This document shows, in pieces, positions 46,051 through 54,195 of a stretch of 64,000 nt of DNA (the stretch's first letter is position 1; every line of letters begins with the position of its first letter). The notes below the pieces were generated by a model. It was given only the letters and a program-made list of their open reading frames with translations. It searched no databases and was not told the DNA's origin. Where the stretch lies: the NCBI GenBank assembly GCA_027030245.1, contig JALVFE010000016.1:124001-188000 (forward strand). Direction: 5' to 3'. The position numbers and the translations under genes were made by a program. The DNA is from Melioribacteraceae bacterium. GTDB lineage: Bacteria > Bacteroidota > Ignavibacteria > Ignavibacteriales > Melioribacteraceae.

Positions 46051-47313
46051 TTATATCTTTATCCCTTTTTTCTTAAGGAAAAAATACATTTGGGAAGTAA
46101 CTAAAATTTCCGTGAGCAATACGGTTATTGCCGTGCCTATTTCATAAAAAACAGGGACAAGAATTAACGAAACGGCAACACTGAAAACTCCGCTTAAAAA
46201 AATTATCCGGGAAAATTCCTTTTTAAATCCCAAATTCAACATTAGTTGTATTCCGTAAATATTGCTTAATAAAATTACAAGAGGTAAAAACAATATTATT
46301 CTGAAAACGGTTATAGACGGAATATAGTTATTCCCCAATACCAAAAGAACAATATCTTCCGAAAATATAAACATAAAAAGCGTAAGGACTATTGCAACGG
46401 AAACCGTTAATCGCATATAATTTTTAACAAATTTAAATGCTTTAATTTTCGATTCGCTAAATAATTTACTGAGATACGGAAAAACCGTTTGCGCTGCATT
46501 ATTGAATAACCCTTGAACGGCGTTTTTTATCTTGTCAGCTGCGGAAAAGTAACCCACAATTTCGTTTCCGGCAAACAATCCGAGTATAAAAGTGTTAGTA
46601 GTTGTGTAAAGAGTAATTGACGCCGTTGACATAAAAACATACCAGCCTTCCGTTAGTTGTCTCTTCAGTTCCGTTAACGAAGGTTTCCGGAATTTTACTC
46701 CATATCTGATTTTAACTACTATTAATCCGGCAATCCCGATTAAAACAAACGAAGTTCCGTTTAAGATTACTAATATTAAAATATCCGCCGGATTTTTGAT
46801 CAATAAAAAAACAGCAATTACCCAAATTGCTTTAACGGTAACGGATATTACCGTAATGTAATTCATTTCTTCCATACCCTGGAAAAACCAAACCGGCGAC
46901 AAAAGAGAACCGAATACGGCTAAAAAAGAAAAAATATAAACGGGTGCATCGACATAAAATTTTGGGATTCCAAAAACCAACGACAGAAAAACCAATAATC
47001 CGATTAAAAATAAAACGGTTTTAATAACAAAAACACTTGAAAAAATTTTGTTTATTTTATCTTGATTTTTTCGATTGACTGATATTTCTTGTGTTGCGGT
47101 AAGATTAAAACCGTAGTCGGTAAAAATTGTAAAATAGGTAACAAAGGCAGCGGCAAAATTTACCAATCCGAATTTCTCTGGACCGAGAACACGCACCAAA
47201 TACGGAAATGTAATTAACGGAAAAAGATAGTTAGAAAATTGAAGAACGGAAAGCGAGGAAAAATTCCGTATTAAAATTTTGTTATTGTTGAATATTTGTC
47301 TCAGAGGCAGCAA
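46051..47313 (-). CDS. Polysaccharide flippase (Wzx/MATE-like)
   Basis: 420 residues with about twelve hydrophobic helices. The start FSNYLFPLITFPYLVRVLGPEKFGLVNFAAAF is the typical Wzx/RfbX opening, and YFSAADKIKNAVQGLFNNAAQTVFPYLS is the conserved central part. It should turn a lipid-linked glycan repeat across the inner membrane. It lies 6 bp after the EnvC-like gene, and 317 bp before the AAA ATPase gene on the same strand. No polymerase (Wzy) was seen in the window, so the glycan could be a single unit, or the polymerase lies elsewhere. Confidence 0.9.
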   Translation of the reverse strand: MLPLRQIFNNNKILIRNFSSLSVLQFSNYLFPLITFPYLVRVLGPEKFGLVNFAAAFVTYFTIFTDYGFNLTATQEISVNRKNQDKINKIFSSVFVIKTVLFLIGLLVFLSLVFGIPKFYVDAPVYIFSFLAVFGSLLSPVWFFQGMEEMNYITVISVTVKAIWVIAVFLLIKNPADILILVILNGTSFVLIGIAGLIVVKIRYGVKFRKPSLTELKRQLTEGWYVFMSTASITLYTTTNTFILGLFAGNEIVGYFSAADKIKNAVQGLFNNAAQTVFPYLSKLFSESKIKAFKFVKNYMRLTVSVAIVLTLFMFIFSEDIVLLVLGNNYIPSITVFRIILFLPLVILLSNIYGIQLMLNLGFKKEFSRIIFLSGVFSVAVSLILVPVFYEIGTAITVLLTEILVTSQMYFFLKKKGIKI

Positions 47314-47319
47314 AACCGT

Positions 47320-48534
47320 TTACCTCTTAACCAGCCATTCTTCCGGATTCTGATAATTCCGCTCATTCCAAATTTCAAAATGCAGAATGTTCCCCTCCAA
47401 ATTCTCGTTAACTTTTCCTATTATGTCACCCGCCGAAACCTTATCGCCTTCTTCAACAATTATATCGGTTAAGTGACCGTAAACGGTTCGGAAATCATTT
47501 TTGTGGGTAAGAATAACAACGCTTCCGTAACCGGGAATCCATTCTATTGCGGAAACAATACCTTCGGCAACGGCATGAACAGCAGCGTCTTTCTTTGTTT
47601 CTATATCAATTCCGTAATTTAAAGTTACCGTTTTGGTTTTCTCGTTCTCGTTTTCCCCAAAATTCCTCACGATTTTTCCTTTAAGTACCGGCCAGGCAAG
47701 TTTCCCATTCAACTCGGCAAAATTCTCAAAATTGCTGTAGTCGTAAATTTCTTCCGGCGGGATTTCTTCTCCTTTCAGTCTTCTTTCATACAGTCTTTTT
47801 TTCCTTAAACGCTCTTTCTCGATTAAATCCGCAATCAAAGTTTTTATCTTAATTTCTGCACGTCTTTTTTTAACAATTTCCTCTTCCAAGGCTTTTTTGT
47901 CTTTTTTCAACTCCGCAATTAAATCCGATTTTTCTTTTTTTCTCAATTCCAGTTTGGCTTTATCTTTAATTTTCGAAGCAAGCAGATTCTCCTTTTCCCT
48001 TTTCTCCCTTTCGGCAACTTTTTTCATTTCTTCGTAACCGGCTTTTAATTCGTTGAGTTCGTTTAAAATTTTCTCATTCTTCTCGCTTATACTTTGCAAA
48101 TATTTATATCTCAACAATGCTTGATTTACTGAATTTGCATTCGATAAAAGTTTTAAAGTTGAATTTTCCCCTTGTTTGTAAAGCCAAACGATATACTTTG
48201 AATAGTCGCTTTTAAGTCTGTTTATTTTTGCTCCCGTCTTTTCGATTTCTTTTTCCAGCGATTTGATTTTTCCCGTTTTTTCGGAAATTTGTTTATCGAG
48301 TTTTTTTATAAATTTTGCCAATAAAAGAATTTGGCGGTCGATTTGCCGCAATGTGGAAAGGGATTTTTTCTGCTCCTCGTTTTTTTTGTTGATTTCGGTT
48401 TCAAGTTTTTCGATTTGCCGCTTTATCGAATTCAGTTCGTTTTTCTTTTGAGAAATCTTTTTTTGAAACTGGGCAAACGTTATCCCGCTAAGAAGCAATG
48501 AAATTATGAAAATATTTAATAACGATTTTACCAT
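47320..48534 (-). CDS. EnvC-like murein hydrolase activator (degenerate LytM)
   Basis: 404 residues: signal peptide (1-21), a long charged coiled coil (about 25-250, with QKKISQKKNELNSIKRQIEK at the start), then a C-terminal LytM/M23 domain. In active M23 enzymes the first zinc ligand is the His in HxGxD; here it is LNYGIDIET, with Asn in its place, while YGHL and LHFEIW keep their histidines. This matches the EnvC group, which activates amidases rather than cutting peptidoglycan. It overlaps the DUF4292 gene by 7 bp and precedes the flippase. Confidence 0.88.
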   Translation of the reverse strand: MVKSLLNIFIISLLLSGITFAQFQKKISQKKNELNSIKRQIEKLETEINKKNEEQKKSLSTLRQIDRQILLLAKFIKKLDKQISEKTGKIKSLEKEIEKTGAKINRLKSDYSKYIVWLYKQGENSTLKLLSNANSVNQALLRYKYLQSISEKNEKILNELNELKAGYEEMKKVAEREKREKENLLASKIKDKAKLELRKKEKSDLIAELKKDKKALEEEIVKKRRAEIKIKTLIADLIEKERLRKKRLYERRLKGEEIPPEEIYDYSNFENFAELNGKLAWPVLKGKIVRNFGENENEKTKTVTLNYGIDIETKKDAAVHAVAEGIVSAIEWIPGYGSVVILTHKNDFRTVYGHLTDIIVEEGDKVSAGDIIGKVNENLEGNILHFEIWNERNYQNPEEWLVKR

Positions 48535-49319
48535 TCCGTTATTTTAACATCTTCTGGAATCGGGAAAGTCATTTTATCTATTTTTTTATTTACTTCTATC
48601 CTGCGATAGCTAATATCCACGGTTTGGTTCTTATCCAAATTTACAAAATGTGTATTGCGTGGAATGGGAACATTTCTTAAATAGGTTTTAAAATCGGAAA
48701 ATTTACTTTCGAAAATGTTTTTCCCGTCAAGCATCGCCAAGCGGTAACCGGTTATTGCGAGCGTATTTATCAAAACGTTGTAAATACTTTTTTTGTTGTT
48801 CAAAGAATCCAAAAACGTTAAAGTATAATATTCTTCGTTAAATGAATATTCATCCGGTTCACGCCTTAATTTATCCGTCAAGTTCACTGCGCCGGTAAAA
48901 GCATCCAACAAATCATCGAACGAAATATTAACATGAAATAATTTCCGGATTATCTCGTCGCGCAACGCACCTTTGTAAGCTTTACTTTTCAAAACATCGT
49001 AAAAAACATAATCGTTTTTGGTAACCAGCATATAAGCCAAATCAATTCCGAAAGGACCATAAATCGCAAATTGTAAAGAGTCGGGTTTTTTCAACTTCAC
49101 TTCGAAACCGGCTTTGGCGTTCAGTTTAGGACTTTCCACACTGAATACGCCTGTTCCCTTGAAAGTTTTTACTTTCCTCCTTTTAGCTTCCAATTTTTTT
49201 ATTAACCGGTCGGCGGGTAAAATTTCTTCTTCGTATGCTTCTTTCGAAGGCACACAGCTTTCAACTGCGAGCAGCGTTAGAACAAAAATCATTAAAAGAG
49301 AAATAAACTTTTTCATCAA
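48528..49319 (-). CDS. DUF4292 lipoprotein
   Basis: 263 residues. A signal sequence ends in LLAVESC, a loose lipobox, so it is probably a lipoprotein. FKGTGVFSVESPKLNAKAGFEVKLKKPDSLQFAIYGPFGID is typical of DUF4292, a beta-sheet family with a LolA/LolB-like look found in Bacteroidota. It may carry or receive lipoproteins in the periplasm (inference). The order TPR protein, DUF4292, EnvC-like protein is commonly kept in this phylum. The start at 49319 overlaps the TPR gene by 4 bp. Confidence 0.82.
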   Translation of the reverse strand: MMKKFISLLMIFVLTLLAVESCVPSKEAYEEEILPADRLIKKLEAKRRKVKTFKGTGVFSVESPKLNAKAGFEVKLKKPDSLQFAIYGPFGIDLAYMLVTKNDYVFYDVLKSKAYKGALRDEIIRKLFHVNISFDDLLDAFTGAVNLTDKLRREPDEYSFNEEYYTLTFLDSLNNKKSIYNVLINTLAITGYRLAMLDGKNIFESKFSDFKTYLRNVPIPRNTHFVNLDKNQTVDISYRRIEVNKKIDKMTFPIPEDVKITEW

Positions 49320-51121
49320 ATTTTATTACCTTCAATTTTAATTTTAATTTCCGTGTTAGTCGAATCACGTTCGTAAGCCGAACGCCACATTTCCAGCGCT
49401 TTATCTTTTTTATTCATCTTTTCGTAAATATCTCCCAAATGGTCGAGCAGTGTGGGATTGCTTTCATCCAGTTCCAATGCTTTTTTTACATACTTTTCCG
49501 CTTTTTCATAATTTCCCAATTTGAAAAAAATCCACCCGATTGTATCAAGGTATGAAGAATTATAAGGCTCCTTACTTACCGCGCTTTTAGCTAATTTAAG
49601 AGCTTCGTTAAGCTTGATTCCCCTTTCCGCTAAAGAATACGCATAGTTGTTTTGTATTAACGTGTTGGAAGAATCGATTTGTAATGCTCTTTGGTAAACG
49701 CTATCGCATTGCGCATATTTTTTTTGGGAATCGTAAATTAAGCCAAGCGTTCCGAGCGCTTGGACATTTTCGGGATCAACGTCCAAAACTTTATTTAAAT
49801 GTTTAATTGCTTTAGTTTGTTGCTTCAGTTGATTATAACTGAAAGCTATTGCCAAATTCGCATTCAAATCCGCCGGTTGTAATTTTACCGCTCTTTCCAA
49901 ATACTTCAGAGCGTCTTCATGCTTTCCGGTTTGGGCAAGCGATAATCCGAGAATCAAATTTATTCCGAAATGATGCGGAAAATTAGCCGCAATTTTTTCC
50001 AATTCTTCCGCCGCTTCTTTGTATTTACCTTGATCGAAAAGCAAACCGCCGAGTCTTGCCCAAATATCCGAATTCCACTGCGCTAATCTGGAAGCTTCGC
50101 GGAAATATTCGGTGGCAACGGAATCATTGTTTTGTTGAATTGCGATCTCGCCTAAATAAGCCTTAATCTGCCAATCGGAACTGTCGCTGTCAATTACTTC
50201 AAGCAATTCTTTTGCAACCGGAATTACACTGCTGTCTTTCATCGCTTGAGCAATAAACAAACTGCCGATACGAACCTTGGAAGCAAAAGGCATTTCCGGT
50301 TCCGTAATTAATTTTTTATACTCACCGGATGCTTCCTTCCAACGACCGGAATAAACCAAGGCATTCGCTTTTAATTCTATAAGCCGTAAATCATCGGGAA
50401 AGAGACGCATTGCATCTTCTAACATTGCAAAAGATTTATCGAAATCACCGTGTTTGTTGTAAGCATCGATTAATATTTTTTGAAGTTTCAAATCGGAAGG
50501 ATTTAATTTAAGTAATTCTTCAACGGTGGAAATTGTCTCGTCAATTTTTCCAAGCCGTTCGTTCAACTCGGCTATTTTAAGAAGAACATTCCATTCCGGG
50601 CCGGTAATTTTCAACAGCTTTTTATAAACTTCAAGGGCTTTTAGGGGTTTATTCGCTTGATAAAGACGTCCCAAATTATAATGAGCTTGTAAATCCGTTG
50701 AGTCAATCTGGATAATCCGTTCGTACATTTTTTCCGCATCGTCGAAGTTTCTGCCGTAGGAATAAATATCGCCGAGAAGGAAATAATAATCCTTATTTGT
50801 GGAATCGAGTTCTACGGCTTTTTCGGCATATTTTTTTGCGAGCGCAAGTTTATTCAATCTGAAATAATTTTTCCCCAACGCAAAGTAAACACCCGCCGAA
50901 GAATCGTACTGGAGCGCTTCTTGAAAATCCAAAATCGCTTCGGCGTAATTCCCTTTCATTTCATTCATTGTTCCGTCAACGAAATGGGAAAGGGCAAGCT
51001 TTTCCGCTTCCTTAATTTTGGTGGTTTTCTCTTTTACTAATGAAAAATCGTCTTTCGATACTTTTGCCGAACAACCGGCGATTAATACCACTAAAAATAT
51101 TTTTATAATCTTTTTCAACAT
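49316..51121 (-). CDS. Lipoprotein of tetratricopeptide repeats
   Basis: 601 residues. The signal ends in VLIAGCS, a good lipobox. About fifteen TPR units follow from residue 43 to the end, for example ALQYDSSAGVYFALGKNYFRL and ALELDESNPTLLDHLGDIYEKM, each 34 residues with the W-LG-Y-A-F-P spacing loosely kept. It should be a periplasmic scaffold, anchored to a membrane, that binds partner proteins. It heads the run that continues with DUF4292, the EnvC-like gene and the flippase. No partner can be named. Confidence 0.88.
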   Translation of the reverse strand: MLKKIIKIFLVVLIAGCSAKVSKDDFSLVKEKTTKIKEAEKLALSHFVDGTMNEMKGNYAEAILDFQEALQYDSSAGVYFALGKNYFRLNKLALAKKYAEKAVELDSTNKDYYFLLGDIYSYGRNFDDAEKMYERIIQIDSTDLQAHYNLGRLYQANKPLKALEVYKKLLKITGPEWNVLLKIAELNERLGKIDETISTVEELLKLNPSDLKLQKILIDAYNKHGDFDKSFAMLEDAMRLFPDDLRLIELKANALVYSGRWKEASGEYKKLITEPEMPFASKVRIGSLFIAQAMKDSSVIPVAKELLEVIDSDSSDWQIKAYLGEIAIQQNNDSVATEYFREASRLAQWNSDIWARLGGLLFDQGKYKEAAEELEKIAANFPHHFGINLILGLSLAQTGKHEDALKYLERAVKLQPADLNANLAIAFSYNQLKQQTKAIKHLNKVLDVDPENVQALGTLGLIYDSQKKYAQCDSVYQRALQIDSSNTLIQNNYAYSLAERGIKLNEALKLAKSAVSKEPYNSSYLDTIGWIFFKLGNYEKAEKYVKKALELDESNPTLLDHLGDIYEKMNKKDKALEMWRSAYERDSTNTEIKIKIEGNKI

Positions 51122-51220
51122 AATTAATAAATATAAGTCCTATTTTTTATAAATGCACGGAATGAAAATGCGTTGAGTTTTTTACATTTCCAAAGAAGAA
51201 CGGTTCCACTTAACAATCAG

Positions 51221-52177
51221 TTAATAACTCGGCTCATCTTCTATTGTTGCAAGAAGGTTCAAATAACTTTCGTAACGTTCAACCGAAATTTCGCCGTTTT
51301 CCACCGCTTTAACAACCGCGCAACCGGGTTCGTGGAAATGGGTGCACGAATTAAATTTACATTCATGAATAAAAGGCACAAATTCGATAAAATAATGTCC
51401 CAAATCCTGTTTTGTAATTCCGAACGGTTCGATTTCGCGAATGCCGGGAGTATCAATAATAAAAGTGTTGCCGTCTACTTTCTTCATAACGCTGGTTACC
51501 GTTGTATGTCTTCCCTTTTTCGATGCGTGACTTATTTCCCCTACTCTGAAATTTAATTCCGGGTACAACGCATTCAACAACGAAGATTTTCCCACACCGG
51601 ATTGCCCCCAAAAGATGTTAACCTTTCCCGTAAGTTCGTTTTTTAGATTTTCTATTCCCAGTTTTTCAACAACGCTGGTAAGTAAAACTTTGTAACCTAT
51701 GTTTTCGTATAAACGTTTCCATTCCGCTATTTCATTCTCCGCACTTACCAAATCCATTTTATTAATTACAATCACCGTCTCGATGCCTGCGCTTTCCGAT
51801 GCGACAAGAATTCTATCGATCAAACGGTTATTAAATTTTGGTTTATCCGCACTTGAAATTAAATAAAGGACATCTAGATTTGCGGCAATAATTTGTTCGT
51901 AACGTTCCCCTTTGTGCATCAGTCCCTTTATTTTCGGGGCTTTCCGGGAAAGATAATTTGTCCTTTCGAAAATATTATTTATCACACCGGAACCGTCGGG
52001 AAGTAAATCGAATTCAACAAAATCACCTACAACGGCAAAATCGTATGTGTAAAGTTTATTCTTTTTTATTTCCAATAATTTTTTGAATTTTCCTCTCAGC
52101 ACACAACGGACTTCCGAACCGTCATCGGTAAGAACGTAATAATTTTTACTTTCTACTCGAACTATTCTGCCTTTTAT
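51221..52177 (-). CDS. rsgA: Ribosome small-subunit biogenesis GTPase RsgA, apparent AUA start
   Basis: 318 residues when started at ATA (52177), 5 nt after a strong GGAGG (52187-52183). Translation from there gives KGRIVRVESKNYYVL, the normal RsgA N-terminus, continuing through DDGSEVRCVLRGKF. No ATG, GTG or TTG occurs in this frame before a GTG at 52102, which would remove the first OB-fold strands. The permuted G domain shows NKMDLV (G4), GQSGVGKSSLLN (G1) and DTPG (G3), and the zinc site is CKFNSCTHFHEPGC. RsgA checks 30S subunit maturation. A probable -7 box TAATTTTG (52211-52204) puts the transcript start close to the SD. Confidence 0.93.
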   Translation of the reverse strand: MKGRIVRVESKNYYVLTDDGSEVRCVLRGKFKKLLEIKKNKLYTYDFAVVGDFVEFDLLPDGSGVINNIFERTNYLSRKAPKIKGLMHKGERYEQIIAANLDVLYLISSADKPKFNNRLIDRILVASESAGIETVIVINKMDLVSAENEIAEWKRLYENIGYKVLLTSVVEKLGIENLKNELTGKVNIFWGQSGVGKSSLLNALYPELNFRVGEISHASKKGRHTTVTSVMKKVDGNTFIIDTPGIREIEPFGITKQDLGHYFIEFVPFIHECKFNSCTHFHEPGCAVVKAVENGEISVERYESYLNLLATIEDEPSY

Positions 52178-52271
52178 ACGAACCTCCGAAAATTTATTGA
52201 TTCCAAAATTAGCAATTAAAAGTTTTAGGATAAATAAAAATTTTTCTTCAATACGAAAACAACCGGATGAT

Positions 52272-52318
52272 ATAAATAAAAAAGAGAAACGGCTATCGAC
52301 AAATCAAAGCCGTTTCTC
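52272..52318 (-). terminator. Rho-independent terminator after the FadL-like gene
   Basis: Minus strand: an 11-bp perfect stem GAGAAACGGCT/AGCCGTTTCTC (52318-52308 with 52294-52284), 13-nt loop, followed by TTTTTTATTTAT. It ends the operon from 55434 to 52348. The remaining bases up to the rsgA promoter hold nothing else. Confidence 0.9.
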
Positions 52319-52347
52319 CTCATCGTGGGTTAGGGTAAGCGGGTAAA

Positions 52348-53796
52348 TTAATATTTCAACGCAAAAGAAACCAAGAACGTGTTTCTCGAAATATCTTGTA
52401 TAGTTCTGGATTCATTCACTCCGTAGTTATCGTTAAATGTTTGCCACCAGCCGTGTGCATAAGCAATATCGATTGTAAAATCGCTTTGCGGCGCTATACC
52501 GACGCCGAAAGTGGTAAACTTTTTGTTGTATTCCGGTGGATCGTTTTTATAAGGTGATTGTAAAAACATATAACCGGCTCGCAAACTGATATTCAACACG
52601 GGCACAGTATATTCGAAACCGAGACTGTAATTAACAACCGAGCGGAATAATTGTCTGATATCTTTATTATTTTGCGTAACAACATCAAGCGGTAAGCCCT
52701 CTCCGAATTCCATTTGAGTATAATCAATAAATTTTACATCGGCAGTAATTACCATTTGATTTAAGTCAATCGCTCCGCCACCGGAAAATTCGTAAGGCGT
52801 TTTAATTTTATATTCAACTCGGTTATCTATTTTAGGATCGAGGAAATAAGTTTGCCCGGTTCCGAAATTACTTTCGCCATCTACAAAATATCTTTCTTGA
52901 ATCGTGTAAAAACTCGGGAATTTTATCGCGGCACCCAATCTCATTATCGGATTCAGTTTATACAAAACTCCTAATTTCAAACCCCATCCGCTCAAATCCC
53001 AATCGAGTATATCGTTAATGTAGAACGACCGGAAATCGAATGTTGTGCTGTCTGCCGGATCGGTAAACCCTTCATAATTATTTTTTACATCTTCTTCCGT
53101 ATATTCGCGCGAACGGTTATAAGAACCGCCCAAAATATCCAACGACGCACCTACAAAAACGTTCTTAGCCATCTCAACGGAACCGGCAAGGGAAAAGGTG
53201 CTGAGATTTCCTTTCTCGATTATATCGCCCGATTGTAACAATCCGCCGTTTATAATTGTGGTATCTCTCAAATATTTATCCGAATTATCATACAACGGGT
53301 AGCTTACGCCAAGTAAATAAGGGATATCATCGTTATTCGAGGTTAGATTACTTATCATGGAACTGTTCCGGTTAAATCCCGAAAATGAATATTCGTTTGA
53401 GAAATCTTTTGTTTTACTGTAACCTAATGAAAATACCAAACTTCCTCTTACTGTAGCAACCGGAAACGTAATACCAAAGTGACTGAGTTGGGTCTTGCTA
53501 TTGTCGGTTTCCAAACCGTTACCGAAAAATTTCGTGTTATTATTTACCAAATTATAATTTAAGCCACCAAACAACGCTTTTTTCTTGACCAAACCTAAAC
53601 CGGCCGGATTGAAAAAAGCTCCGGAATAATCATTGCTCAGCGCCGTATAACTTCCACCGAGCGATAAAGCCCTCGGACTTAATACCAATCCGGGTTCGGA
53701 AAGTCTTACCGCATCGTTAAAGTTTTGTGCATTTAATAAATCATAGATTAAAAATCCGAGTAATATCGCAATGTTAATAATATGCTTGAATCTCAT
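52348..53796 (-). CDS. OmpP1/FadL-family outer-membrane protein (possible PorV-type)
   Basis: 482 residues with an N-terminal signal (about 1-23). SPRALSLGGSYTALSNDYSGAFFNPAGLG is the FadL/PorV signature, in which NPAG marks the N-terminal hatch; alternating strands follow to the end, LVSFALKY, with the terminal aromatic residue of an outer-membrane barrel. FadL relatives move hydrophobic molecules, while PorV (LptO) is a FadL-type shuttle that binds T9SS cargo. Size and strand pattern fit both. It is the third gene of an operon with two lipoproteins, 3 bp after the second, and is closed by a strong terminator. Confidence 0.8.
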   Translation of the reverse strand: MRFKHIINIAILLGFLIYDLLNAQNFNDAVRLSEPGLVLSPRALSLGGSYTALSNDYSGAFFNPAGLGLVKKKALFGGLNYNLVNNNTKFFGNGLETDNSKTQLSHFGITFPVATVRGSLVFSLGYSKTKDFSNEYSFSGFNRNSSMISNLTSNNDDIPYLLGVSYPLYDNSDKYLRDTTIINGGLLQSGDIIEKGNLSTFSLAGSVEMAKNVFVGASLDILGGSYNRSREYTEEDVKNNYEGFTDPADSTTFDFRSFYINDILDWDLSGWGLKLGVLYKLNPIMRLGAAIKFPSFYTIQERYFVDGESNFGTGQTYFLDPKIDNRVEYKIKTPYEFSGGGAIDLNQMVITADVKFIDYTQMEFGEGLPLDVVTQNNKDIRQLFRSVVNYSLGFEYTVPVLNISLRAGYMFLQSPYKNDPPEYNKKFTTFGVGIAPQSDFTIDIAYAHGWWQTFNDNYGVNESRTIQDISRNTFLVSFALKY

Positions 53797-53799
53797 GTT

Positions 53800-54192
53800 T
53801 TATCTCCTGTGCTTTCTTTCATGTCGGTCTAAACTGCGTCTTGTTGAAGTAGAAGTGGAATTTGAATTACTGTGTCTGCCGGACGAATTTCTTAAACTTG
53901 TGTTTTTTCCACTTCTGCTTTTTACACTCCCGCTGCTTTTTCTGATTTTTATTTTTGGGGGCGGAACCGGATCATCTACCACCGGCGGCGGATCATCAAC
54001 TACAGGTGGTGGATCATTAATTATAACAGGCGGTGGGACATTGATATCTTCTTCGTCAGCAGAAGAATCGTCACCATAATTTACATATATATCAATATAA
54101 CCAATGGATGATATTAAGTCTTTTACGAAGCATCCTTGTAAAGAAGAAAGAGATATAAAAATAATTCCAAGCATTAATTTCTTTTTTAACAT
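53800..54192 (-). CDS. Small lipoprotein with Pro-rich repeats and basic Ser-rich tail
   Basis: 130 residues. The signal ends in SLQGCF, a lipobox. An acidic stretch (GDDSSADEEDIN) leads into PPPVIINDPPPVVDDPPPVV, encoded by a 21-bp tandem repeat at about 53955-54035. The last 50 residues are rich in Ser, Arg and Asn (SSGRHSNSNSTSTSTRR) and highly basic. No family recognised. It lies 3 bp after the larger lipoprotein and 3 bp before the FadL-like gene, so the three should be made together. The layout (acidic, proline-rich, basic) suggests a wall- or surface-binding stalk (inference). Confidence 0.72.
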   Translation of the reverse strand: MLKKKLMLGIIFISLSSLQGCFVKDLISSIGYIDIYVNYGDDSSADEEDINVPPPVIINDPPPVVDDPPPVVDDPVPPPKIKIRKSSGSVKSRSGKNTSLRNSSGRHSNSNSTSTSTRRSLDRHERKHRR

Positions 54193-54195
54193 TTT

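Noticed and set aside
45807-46076. 89-residue plus-strand frame in the gap between ATPase and flippase genes
   Set aside because: It overlaps the flippase end and the 33-bp repeats, has no RBS and no known pattern; better explained as non-coding.
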